Source: Lathyrus oleraceus
Lineage: Eukaryota; Streptophyta; Magnoliopsida; Fabales; Fabaceae
NCBI RefSeq assembly: GCF_024323335.1
Contig: NC_066582.1
Span: 89,648,944-89,712,943, forward strand
Direction: 5' to 3'
DNA: 64,000 bases
Of this stretch, positions 43,936 through 54,095 are shown one piece after another. Numbering within the stretch: position 1 is the stretch's first letter; every line of letters begins with the position of its first letter. The notes under the pieces are model-generated. The model did not search any database and was not told the DNA's origin. It saw only the letters and a list, made by a program, of their open reading frames with translations. The translations under genes were made by a program, and so were the position numbers.

Positions 43936-46203
43936 ATGGAACAAGTACAGAAAGAGCTGGCTGATATGCGTGAAAGGATGGATCAGTTCATGACATTGAT
44001 GACTGGTATGGCAGAAGGCCAGGAAAAGCTGAGGGAATTGGTTGAGCAACCGAGACCCGACCCGGAGGTGGAGATACCAAATGCTGAGGGAAACCCTGGT
44101 AACCCTGGGAACGCTGATAACCCTGTGAACACTGGTAACGCGGGTAACGCAAATGCTGATGGAAACCCGGGTAATGTTGGCAACACAGGGAATGTTGGAA
44201 ATGATATTGGCGGAAGGTACAATGTGAATCAAGGAATTCTGATTAACGGGCGCCCCGTTACTGAAGATTACTAGTATGATCAATTTTCTTTGCACGACGA
44301 GGCCCTCGAGACCACTCGCCGTATGGATGAGCTTGCTGAGAAGCTCAAATCTTTGGAGTCTCAAAATTCCTTAGGCTTTGATGTCACAAATCTTGGTCTG
44401 GTTCAGGGAGTAAGGATTCCTCACAAGTTCAAACCCCCTACTTTTGAGAAATACAACGGGGCTTCTTGCCCACGCACTCATCTCCAATCTTATCTGGGAA
44501 GGTTGGGAGCTCACACGGAAGATGAAAAGCTGTGGATGTACTATTTTGAAGACAGTCTGACTGGAGCTTCTCGTGAATGGTATTCTCATTTGTCTCGTAC
44601 TACCATCAAAAGCTGGAAAGACTTGGCAGAGGCTTTTGTCAAGCAATATCAATACAACTTGGACATGGCTCCAAATCGGACCTTGTTGCAAGGTATGTCT
44701 CAGACTGCCAAGGAAACCTTTAGAGAGTATGCTCAGCGTTGGAGACAGATTGCTGCGTCCGTCCAACCCCCTATGCCTGAAAGGGAGATGGCAGACATGT
44801 TCATGAACACTCTTCAAGGCAATTATATTGAGAGATTGGCTGCTTGCCCGTCAATCAGCTTTGCAGAGATAGTGATTGCTGGAGAAAGAATCGAGAGTCT
44901 GTTGAAGATGGGCCGAATTCAAGACAATAGTGCTTCCAACTCATCAGGTCCCAAGAGATCGTTTGCTGGTAACGGTCAGCGAAGAAAAGAAGGCGAGGCA
45001 AGCGTTGTGTATGCCAGTAGAGGTAGGGGTAGAGGACGCCCTAATTATTATCAAGATCAAGTGGCCGCAGTCACTATTCCAACACCTATTCCTCAACCGC
45101 AATATCATCCGCAACAACAACCCAGGTACAACAATCAACAACAAGGAGGTAATCCGGGTCAGCAGAGACACTATCAACAACATCCAAGGCAGACGGACCG
45201 GGTCATCGATCCAATCCCAATGCCTTATTCAGTATTACTTCCCAAGCTGATTGACATGAATCTGGTTACGTTGAGAACTCTGGCCCCACCAATTGATCCC
45301 AATAATTTGCCTAGAGGTTATGATATCAACACCAGATGTGCTTTTCACTCCAACGCACCTGGCCATACTACAGATAATTGCAAGGCTCTCCAGTTAAAGG
45401 TACAAGATTTGAGAGATGCCCAGGCTTTCAATTTTGCTCCGGTGCCTAATGTTATCCAGAACCCGATGCCGGCTCACGGTGGGGAGAGGATTAATGCTGT
45501 TGATAGTGGGGAAACTTTGAATTTGGTTTCTGATGTGACTAAGGTGAAGACTTCGCTATCGGTGGTTAAGGACCGACTTCTAAAAGGACAGATTTTCCCG
45601 GGCTGTGGGGAAGAATGCAGAAATTGTCAAGCTGCCGAAAACGGATGTGACAGTTTGAGAAGGGGTATTCAGCAACTGATAGGTGAAGGTTGTCTTCAGT
45701 TCGATCAGGCCCGTCCAATGAAGAATGACGTATCGACGGTGACGTTTTATTTCACTCCTGAAGAAATATATGTTCCCGAGAGACTCACTCCGACAACAAT
45801 ATATTTCCCAGAAAGTACAGAACCAGCAGCGGTGAACATCGAAAGTTCAGCACCAGTTGCAATTTACTCTGACAACCCTCAACCGACTTTGGTTGGTCCG
45901 ATCACCATCATAATACCAGGACCCGTTCCGTATGAGAAAGACAGTGCTATCCCGTGGCACTATGGGGCTGATATCTACTGCCAGGGGCAGAAAGTTAACG
46001 AAGAAGACATTGACATTGGTAGCTCCGCTGTAGACAATGTTGGAGGGGTTGGTGGCTTCACTCGCAGTGGACGCCTATTTGTACCATCAACATTACGCGC
46101 GAATACTGAAGCCGAGGCAGATGCCAAGGCTAAAGGGAAACAGATGGCCGCCGAAGAGGTTACTACTGAGGAAGATCCTCCTAAGACCGCATTCGAGAAG
46201 TAA
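43936..46203 (+). pseudogene. gag: gag of element 3, interrupted by a TAG
   Basis: ATG 43936 begins MEQVQKELADMRERMDQFMT, matching the N-terminal coiled coil of M gag. After an Asn-Pro-Gly-rich low-complexity stretch (about residues 55-95; NPGN/GNAGN repeats), a single in-frame TAG lies at 44272-44274. The frame then continues through the central gag domain (WMYYFEDSLTGASREWY, YAQRWRQIAASVQPP), a basic and Gln-rich region and the knuckle CAFHSNAPGHTTDNC, followed by NPMPAH. A TAA at 46201-46203 separates it from the protease in the same frame. Apart from these two stops the frame is undamaged for about 750 codons, so inactivation looks recent. Confidence 0.82.
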
Positions 46204-47302
46204 GTGGATGAGTTTATGAGGATTATCAAGAAAAGTGACTACAAGGTAGTCGACCAGCTAAATCAGACACCCTCAAAGATCTCCATTCTCTCACTATTGC
46301 TGTGCTCTGAGGCGCACAGAGCAGCCTTGTTGAAAGTACTGAATATGGCCTATGTTCCACCGGAGATGACTGTTAACCAGCTGGAGTCGGTAGTTTCCAA
46401 TGTAAACGCTAGCCGGGGGCTAGGTTTCACCGATAATGACCTAACATCTGAGGGCAGGAATCACAACAAAGCCTTGCATATCACAATGGAGTGCAAAGGG
46501 GTGATGCTTTCCCATGTTTTGGTTGATACAAGCTCTTCTCTGAATGTTCTCCCAAAGAAAGCCTTAATGAAGTTGGATTGCGATGACACCATCCTAAGGC
46601 CAATAACTTAGTTGTGAGGGCTTTTGATGGCTCTAAGAGAGCTGTCTTCGGCGAAGTTGAGTTGCCAGTTAAGATTGGACCGCAGGTGTTCGAGAGCACC
46701 TTTTATGTGATGGATATCCAGCCTGCCTACAGATGTCTGCTAGGTCGGCCTTGGATTCATGTTGTCGGTGCTGTTACTTCTACCCTCCACCAGAAGCTCA
46801 AATATGAACTAGAAGGCCAGGTCGTCACTGTCTGTGGTGAAGAGGATATTTTTGTTAGCCACCTGTCTACATTTAAGTATGTAGAGATGGACGGTAAGAT
46901 GCACGAGATGCTGTGTCAGGGCTTCGAAGCCATAAACATCAATGAGGTCGCGCCCGAAGCTGTATTTTCACCTGAGTTTGAGAAGGTCGGGACTTCTATC
47001 TCTTCATACAAGCAAGCTGTCGAAGTGGTTAAAGCTGGTAATGCCCAAGGCTGGGGAAAATTTGTGGAGCCAGTCATCAACTAAGACAAGTTTGGATTGG
47101 GGTATGCTCCGGGATCTCAGAAGAATGAAACTGGTACTCTCTCCAGCGAGGGTTTGGTTTCTTCCCACATCGTCAATGCTGCAGATGAAGACAAGGCTGA
47201 CAGCGACTGTGACTTAGATAGCTAGATTCGCCCGTGTGTCCCGGGAGAAAAGCTCGACAATTGGTCGTCTGAAAAAACCGTCCAAGTTACTCTACTGAAA
47301 GA
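46204..47302 (+). pseudogene. aspartic protease and tail of element 3
   Basis: Retropepsin-like protease releasing Gag and Pol proteins. It is in frame with gag from 46204; VLVDTSSSLNVLPKKAL carries the active-site motif as D-T-S instead of D-T-G. A frameshift at about 46600-46612 (ending ...ILRPIT and a stop) moves the rest to another frame: RAFDGSKRAVFGEVELPVKI, YRCLLGRPWIH, then EDIFVSHLSTFKYVEMDG. After a stop at 47082-47084 the tail continues to DSDCDLDS and CVPGEKLDN, ending at a TGA overlapping the intron donor. The D-T-S variant may or may not be active. Confidence 0.75.
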
Positions 47303-47577
47303 GTGATTTTTATTGTTTTCCTTTATTACATGCATAATAAAGTCTTACACTTTGCCCAAGGTGTAACGACTCATTTGTAGGGCCATCCATTTAGTTACAT
47401 TTCACAATTATTTTTATCATCAATAAAGGACGACTTTTGCAAACAATTTTGTGTTCTCTTTCTTTCAATTTTTTTTACTTTTACAAAAAAATGGCAATGT
47501 TTCTTTTTTCGTTTTTTCTTTCTTTCCAAAAAACAAATCTCTCATTCTAAGGTAAAGCATGATCCTCCATCATGCAG
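47303..47577 (+). other. pro-RT intron of element 3 (predicted)
   Basis: Donor GTGATTTTTATT at 47303 lies inside the codon context GAGTGA, so that splicing would remove the TGA. Acceptor ATCATGCAG ends at 47577. The 275-nt, T-rich intron is phase 2; its removal keeps frame into the linker that reads KYDFDNPIY. An alternative acceptor is TTCTAAG at 47551. Splicing of Ogre transcripts at this place is established; the borders are predicted. Confidence 0.7.
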
Positions 47578-47822
47578 AGCGGACCACCCGGATCTCACTG
47601 CTAACGACACTGCTATGGCCAAGTATGACTTCGACAATCCTATCTATTAAGCCGAAGAAGGGGTTGAGGAAGATTGTGAATTTCCTGAAGGGTTAGCCAG
47701 ATTGTTGAAACAGGAGGACCGAGCTATTACACCTTATCAGGAGGTAATTGAGACCGTCAACATCGGTACCGCAGACGACAAGAAAGAGATCAAGATCGGG
47801 GCAAGTCTAGAGGCCGAGAGGA
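47578..47822 (+). pseudogene. RT linker of element 3 (RT core deleted)
   Basis: It contains YDFDNPIY, a TAA at about 47648, then EEDCEFPEGLARLLKQED and an acidic stretch homologous to the segment before RT in elements 1 and 5. At about 47822 it jumps into the end of RT, so the palm with YVDD is missing. Confidence 0.7.
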
Positions 47823-48670
47823 AAGACCGTTGATCATGTACTTGACTGTGTTAGAAAGGTCAATGGGTTGGGTGCTCGGTCAACATGACGAGTCAGGTCG
47901 AAAAGAGCATGCAATATACTACCTTAGCAAAAGTTTACCGACTGTGAACAAAGATACTCATTGCTCGAGAAAACTTGCCACGCTTTGGCATGGGCTGCTC
48001 GCCGACTAAGACAGTATATGTTGACTCACACGACTCTATTGATATCAAAGATGGATCCAGTCAAGTATATTTTTGAAAAGCCAGCACTTACCGGAAAGGT
48101 TACTAGATGACAAATGATACTGACAGAGTATGACATCCAATACACTTCACAAAAAACCATCAAGGGAAGTGTCTTGTCAGACTATCTTGCAGAACAACCG
48201 ATTGATGATTACCAACCTATGAGGTTTGACTTTCCTGATGAGGACATCATGTTTCTCAAATCGAAAGATTGAGAGGAACCACTCCTGGAGGAGGGGCCTG
48301 ACCCTGAATCCAAATGGGTTATGATGTTTGATGGGGCGGTCCACGTCAATGGTCGTGGAGTTGGTGTAGTGTTGATCATATCGGAAGGGGGTTCATATGC
48401 CATTTGGTGCCAGAATAACTTTTCCCTGCACAAACAATGAAGCCGAATACGAAGCTTGTATCCTAAGACTTGAGGAAGCCGTCAATATACAGATTAAAAC
48501 CTTGGATGTATACGGGGATTCAGCTTTGGTCATCAATCAAACCAACGGGAAATGGTATACACCTCAGCCTCATCTGGCTCCTTACAGAGACTACACGAGA
48601 AGATTGTTGACTTTCTTTTGAAGAAAACCAATTTGCTGATGCTTTGTTTACCTTGTCTTCGATGATTAAG
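47823..48670 (+). pseudogene. RT end and RNase H pseudogene of element 3
   Basis: PLIMYLTVLE, MGWVLGQHDESGRKEHAIYY, then (after a one-base shift) MLTHTTLLISKMDPVKYIF, YDIQYTSQKTIKGSVLSDYL, EEGPDPESKWVMMFDGAV and NNEAEYEACILRLEEAVNIQ with DSALVINQTNGKW. FDGA, the E of EAEYEA and GDSA are RNase H catalytic blocks. Several stops and shifts occur (near 47930, 48107, 48270 and 48400). It ends where the integrase core has been deleted. Confidence 0.75.
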
Positions 48671-48959
48671 GTGCTATGCTGGAACCACGTACCCAAAATT
48701 GACGTATCTCGGTCAGAGACGAATGAAGAAAGCATTTGGTCAGAAAGTGCGCCCTCGGGAGTATCAAGTCGTTGAATTGGTACTCAAAAGATTTCTTCCT
48801 CCCAACACAGATCATAGGGGCAAATGGACACCGAACTATGAGGGTCCGTACGTGGTTAAAAGGATTTTCTATGGAGGAGCTTTGATGCTAACAACCATGG
48901 GTGGCGAAGAATTCCCGTCCCCTATCAACTCAGACGCAGTTAAAAAATACTTCGCATAA
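48671..48959 (+). pseudogene. integrase C-terminal tail of element 3
   Basis: RRMKKAFGQKVRPREYQVVE, then LKRFLPPNTDHRGKWTPNYE, GPYVVKRIFYGGALMLTTMG and SDAVKKYFA with a stop at 48957-48959. The tail is open from 48699. The zinc finger and catalytic core are missing, exactly as in element 1 and M. Confidence 0.78.
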
Positions 48960-49175
48960 AATAGACCCGCTGGACGATAAAAAGAATAGTCCAGGCAAAA
49001 AAGGGCATCCCGACGAACCAAAAAAAAAAGAATAAAGAGGTTCGGGCAAAAATTAGGGATATAAAAAAAAAGTACACCGGGTTAGTCGAAAACCCGAAAG
49101 GGCGGCTCAGGCAAAAAAGGGTATCCCGGTGGATTGAAAACCCGAAAAGGGGGCGATCCAGGCAAAAGTTAGGGA
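48960..49175 (+). other. hairpin string downstream of integrase (element 3)
   Basis: Stems in order: TGGAC/GTCCA, CGAACC/GGTTCG, a weak TAGTCG/CGGCTC, and TGGAT/ATCCA. Each is followed by GGCAAAA. Base changes relative to elements 1 and M mostly preserve pairing. Confidence 0.62.
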
Positions 49176-50325
49176 ATAAGCGAATGATTGTGATCTGAGT
49201 TCATAAGTGTTATATCACCGTTTCATTCAATCCGGCAATCTTCGAAGGTTAAAGATCGACTAATCATCCACTTCAGAAAGCAAGATGAGCAGAGCGTCTT
49301 GAGGACATACGAGCCATAGCAGAGTCGAAACTCGGTGGGACCCCGTATCCCCATTGCCATTAGGATATTTCTCTTTTTATAGCGATCACCTCTTTTCAGG
49401 GATCAGCTTCCTGATACCCTCGCCTATTCCTGGCACAAATTTTCTCCCTAGTAAGAGTCGAATAATTCAGTTAAAGAGCCTCTTTATTTTTCATTTATCA
49501 GTTTGTTTGCAAAAATGCCCGAATTTTTGATAAAACATATTGCATATGAACATAATGGTGGCTTTTGCAGATGATTTGCACAGGAAAACATTTAAAATTG
49601 CTTTGAATGTGCTTAATCCCGAACGGTGAATTCAAACCGAGTAATTCCCCCGAGGCATACGTGTATTTTTGGTTGCAGGTCACAGGAACCGGATGCCAAG
49701 TCATGAATCCTCATCCCCAAGCGGTTGACAAAGTCTCTCCTCAGCAGAGCATGTCCCCAAGCAGAGTTGACAGTATCCAGACTATATATCCCAGCAGAGT
49801 TGACAGTGTCAGACTGTATCTTCCTAGCAACAGCGGAGTGGTTGCATAACCAACAGATGAGAGGGTGGTGTTCCCAGTGTTCATCTCATTCCCCAGCAGA
49901 TTATTTTAAACAGATTTGTTAATCCCCAGCTTGAGGGCGATTAACAAGTTCATATCCCTAGCAAAGGTCGTTTCCTACGACATTTCCCCAGGAAGTGTTT
50001 TCCCCACAGACTCTCCTCACAGAGCCTCGCCGAACAAAGTTTCCATAGTTGATACTCCCCCCGCAAGGTCAACTTTTCAAGCAGCCAATTTATTTTTGGT
50101 GGCTCATTGGTCCCGGCAGACGGATCATTCCCCACAGAGCATTCAAGGATTGATACAGCGATCTGTTCCCTACCGGAGTTTGCTTCCCCAAGCAGATTTC
50201 TTTTTACACCATGCATAACATTTGCATTTGCATGCATATCATATCAAGCATACACATAAGCTGATAAACAGGTTCTTCCAAGAAGACTGAAGAATTACTT
50301 TACAACCAAGGTCATGAGATCCAGC
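49176..50325 (+). other. 3' UTR of element 3, non-array part
   Basis: Non-coding; recurrent CCCCAGCAGA and CCCAAGCAGA words (49710-50200) as in element 1 at 20140-20560. Open frames at 49607-50237 have no recognisable domain. Confidence 0.5.
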
Positions 50326-50690
50326 CAGAGGATCAAGGGTGAGTGATCCAGCCTGAGGGTCGTTTTGAAGATTCAGCCTGAGAATCGTTTTCCAGTGATC
50401 CAGCCTGAGGGTCATTTCGAAGATTCAGCCTGAGAATCGTTTTCCAGTGATCCAGCCTGAGGGTCATTTCGAAGATTCAGCCTGAGAATCGTTTTCCAGT
50501 GATCCGGCCCGAGGTTCATTTTGAAGATTTAGCCTGAGAATCGTGTTCCAGTGATCCAGCCTGAGGGTCAGTTCGAAGATTCAGCCTGAGAATCGTGTTC
50601 CAGTGTTCCAGCCTGAGGGTCATTTCGAAGATTCATCCTGAGAATCGTGTTCCAGTAAGCCAGCCTAAGGCTCAATTTGAAGATTCCCCA
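50326..50690 (+). repeat. 52-bp hairpin repeat in element 3 3' UTR
   Basis: About six to seven units, each with two small hairpins of constant loop: GATCC-AGCCTGA-GGGTC and GATTC-AGCCTGA-GAATC, joined by ATTTCGAA or GTTTTCCAGT. Stem bases differ between the two classes and pair in both. Confidence 0.85.
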
Positions 50691-50889
50691 GTGAAGTCGC
50701 CTACAAGCTTTATTTCCCCAGCATGCCCAATTGAGGAGTCGTTACAACATGTTCTAGCCCGAAGAATATGTACGAAGCCCAAAAGTGGAATATTCTCGAA
50801 GCTGCATATCTAATATGAAGGTTGGGTGTAGATTTCAAAAGAGGGTCAACCAGCGCATGCCTCAGATGCGGGATCCTAATGATGGGAAT

Positions 50890-51240
50890 TTATCATCAAA
50901 ACAATCCAGATCTAGCCAGAAGATCGAAGTAGATTCAGCCAGAGAATCGAAACAAAGAAGATCTAGCCAGAAGATCGAAAATCGCAACAATTCAGATCTA
51001 GCCAGAAGATCGAAGTAGATTCAGCCAGAGAATCAAAGGAAATAGATTCAGCCAGAGAATCGAAACGAAGGAGATCTAGCCAGAAGATCGAAGAAGATCT
51101 AGCCAGAAGATCAAAATCGTATCCAGCCCGAGGATCAAAATTAATATCCAACCAGAGGACTAAATTGAGAGGTTCAGCCAGAGGATCGAAACTCCAGATT
51201 AAGCCAGAAGACTGATTCAGATCCAGTCAGAGGATCAGAA
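50890..51240 (+). repeat. 22-bp hairpin repeat in element 3 3' UTR
   Basis: Units of the form GATCT-AGCCAGA-AGATC, GATTC-AGCCAGA-GAATC and GATCC-AGTCAGA-GGATC, roughly a dozen in all, separated by GAAG, AAAC and similar. Loop AGCCAGA is constant; the 4th and 5th stem pairs change together. Confidence 0.85.
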
Positions 51241-51386
51241 GAAAGATAAACAACGCGGTGTATTTCCGCGTTTTTGTCGTGTCCTCGGAGCGTAAATTTT
51301 CGGTCTGTCTTTGGTATTCAATCACAGCTCACCCTGTTTGTCTGATAAGCTGTCCGTTTTCATCCTACTCGGATTAGCTGATGATT

Positions 51387-51399
51387 GAATAGGGGCAGC
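51387..51399 (+). promoter_or_regulatory. polypurine tract of element 3
   Basis: GAATAGGGGCAGC directly before the 3' LTR start at 51400. Confidence 0.9.
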
Positions 51400-51558
51400 T
51401 GTAACACCCCAAAATTTGCCCTCCTCATTCATGCATTCATTTAGCATTTCATATTGCATTTCATCATGTCAATCAGAATTAGATCCAAGAAACTTTATTA
51501 AAAAAAATAAATAAAATAAAAAACGAAAATAAATAAATAATAAAATAATGAAAAAAAA

Positions 51559-51589
<31 letters not shown>

Positions 51590-52938
51590 AAAAATAATAA
51601 TAAAAAAATAAATAAAATATAATAGAAAAAACTTGGACTTGGACCTCTCTCATTTGAGCCCACAAAGCCATGAAATTCAGTCTATAAATACCAAGGCTTC
51701 ACTTGAGAAAAAGGAAGAGAAGCAAAATACTCTGAGGTTTCCTTGAAACAAAACCCTGGACAAAACCTGGAGAGGAACCTGACAGAGAACTCAGAGTAAC
51801 CCCCATCTCACGCAAACCCTAACATTTCAACCGGTCTCTCCCATCAGGGTTTGAGGTTTCTGAAACCATACTGTTATCCATGAAAAAAATGCTTATCGTG
51901 TTTCACTAACCCTTTTGTTGAGTTTTTGTGAGGGCTCACAGACTCTTGCAGAGATGGTTTGCGTGGTTTTCCCACTTTATTTGTGGGATACCCCCTGGAG
52001 GTTCATTCTGATTACCTGTACTGACTCACCTTTCTTTGATGGCATTAGCTTGGGAGATCCCTGGGTTTCTTACTCCTTTAATTGCTGTTACTTAGGATCT
52101 TTATCCGTGTGGTACTTTTACCTCTTTTCCGCATTTTTATCGCTTTCTTAGCTGGAAGACCTCGATAGGAGGCATTTGTTTTCTTTTGTTTATTTACTTC
52201 TGAGCCCCTTGTTGGCACATTTACTTTATACATGTTTGTTTTGTATGTGTTCGTATCCCTGCAGGTAGCGCGGTTCCTTCGTCAAGGACTGCCTTTTTGC
52301 CCTTGAACATCCCAAACCCTAACCCTTCATTGATTTTTCTTCTCCTAAACACACGTTCACTCCTTCTACTACAAGTGAGTAAGTCTCCAAAGGTCGAGCA
52401 TCAGGTAGATTGCGTAGTAACGTCGTTCGTCCAAAACCCAATCCATAACCCCGTAGTTAGCCGAACTACGGCTTGCTCTGATTCTCATTCCAGATGAGAT
52501 ACGTAGGCATAAGACGCGATGTCTTAGCGAGCACACATCCCCCCAACCCATAGGTCAGCCGAGCTACGAAGACTCTGATTCTCATATTCAGATGAGATAC
52601 GTATGTAGTGGATGCGACATCCACGCGAGTCATTTTCATTTAACCCCCTTTTTTAGTAAATAACACATTAGATAAACCCACACCCTTTAGACAAGAACTA
52701 CAAAAGTGGATCCCGTAGAGTACTACGGATGCGTAGGGGTGCTAATACCTTCCCTTCGCATAACCGACTCCCGAACCCAAGATTTGGTTGCAAGACCCCG
52801 TCTTGTCCTTTCCTTTTTCAGGTTTACTTCGAGCGTTTCCTTTCCCTCCTTTGGGATGAATAACGCACGGTGGCGACTCTTCTGTCATTTTCTTTCGCCG
52901 GTTGTTTTTTCGCGCACTGTATTTTTCAGGTTGCGACA
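51400..52938 (+). repeat. 3' LTR of element 3
   Basis: 1539 bp, near-identical to 41361-42893. Visible differences include the length of the A-rich microsatellite (51498-51620), and single changes such as GCAACCCCC/GTAACCCCC, ATAACCCC/ATACCCCC, CATTTTTATC preceded by A or G, CATCCGCG/CATCCACG and GTGTTAAT/GTGCTAAT. TATA at 51683-51690, modules at 52451-52536 and 52556-52634, double-hairpin at 52713-52761. Confidence 0.93.
52713..52761 (+). other. terminal double-hairpin RNA candidate, element 3 3' LTR
   Basis: CCGTAG-AGTA-CTACGG (52713-52728), then ATGCG (52729-52733) with CGCAT (52757-52761). Confidence 0.75.
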
Positions 52939-52943
52939 CAAAT
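52939..52943. repeat. TSD CAAAT, right copy (element 3)
   Basis: Second copy of the duplication, followed by GGCCATATCTTTTG, the continuation of the element 1 3' LTR (compare 248-262). Confidence 0.95.
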
Positions 52944-54076
52944 GGCCATATCTTTTGATTCATAACTCCAAATTTGGTGGTTCTTTTTGCATTTTTCTTG
53001 TCATGACATAAGCTTTCCAAATCATGCATCACATTACATAAAATCTCATCACATAATCACTTGCATATCCATGCCTTTTTTGGATGGAAATTGCAAAAAT
53101 TAAAAATGGTGCATTGTATGGACTTTCTACCATTGCCATTGAGTTTAAAAAAGGATTTTAAGTGAAAATGATCAAAGGAATGGTACTGTTCACGTGTAAT
53201 TAGTACATGCACCATGCAATTTTGATTTTTTGCAAAACACCCTATTTTCATTAACCAAACTAAACATGGATTAGCAAGGTGATTAGGAAAGGATATATAT
53301 ACTCTAATCATAACAGAATTGAGAAGGTTAATCACAATTCACATTTCTAGATCCAAAAATTCTCTCTCCCTCCAAAATTTTCTTCCATTCATAATTCAAA
53401 TTTTCTTCAAATAGCATTGCAATTTTACTTCATATTATTGTTCCCTAGCTTTGATTTAGTGCAGATCAAGTGCTGGTTTGTTGAATTCGTGCAAGAATCA
53501 AGTGGTTGAAGCTCATGAAGTTGAAGATCAAAATTCAAGATTAAGCTAGATCTATACGTGTTCAAGCTTTCTTTTCTTCATCAAACATCATCACAAGCAT
53601 TATGGACTGGATTTGGATCAATACAAGCCGTGGATCGTGCATTTCCAAGATTCTGCTCTTCAAGAGGTCAATTTTCGATCCTCTTAATTTTGAAATTTAT
53701 TGCTATATTCTGGTAGATCTTGTTCTCCTGGTGATTCTGATCTAAAAATCGTGTGAATTGGTGCATTATTGAGCAAGTTATGTGTGTTTAAAATTTTGCA
53801 TCCAAAAATGATTTTGCTCGATTCTCTTTGTTCTTGATGATTTGTGTTTAGATGTTAGTTGATCTAGGCTCACCATTGAAAATGCTGCATGATGATGTAT
53901 TTGTTTTTGAATTCTGGTGAAATCTGGAAAAATCTGGAAATTATGCATGAACCTTCATGAACATCCATCGTCTTCATCATGAAGAAGATGAAGATGCATG
54001 TTTCTGGAAAAATTGCGCCGGTTTTGGCAAATAGCGTCGGTATGAACCGTCCAAATTTACGCAGGCTTAGGGTTTT

Positions 54077-54095
54077 ATGAAACGGTGCGTTTCAT
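54077..54095. repeat. 19-nt palindrome in element 1 3' LTR
   Basis: ATGAAACG-GTG-CGTTTCAT. It is the intact form of the decayed copy at 1382-1400 and shares the GAAACG/CGTTTC core with the M palindrome. Confidence 0.75.

Larger units (their letters stand above)
41361..52938 (+). mobile_element. Element 3: Tat-type LTR element nested in the element 1 3' LTR
   Basis: It spans 11,578 bp with LTRs of 1533 bp (41361-42893) and 1539 bp (51400-52938), flanked by CAAAT. Order: LTR, PBS, leader, gag with internal stops, protease with frameshift, 275-nt intron, RT linker, partial RNase H, integrase tail, hairpin string, 3' UTR hairpin arrays, PPT, LTR. The RT catalytic core and the integrase core are deleted. 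The LTRs differ by about a dozen substitutions I noticed, mostly transitions, so it is young. Its LTR is a third of the length of those of elements 1 and M but shares their last 250 bp. Confidence 0.93.
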
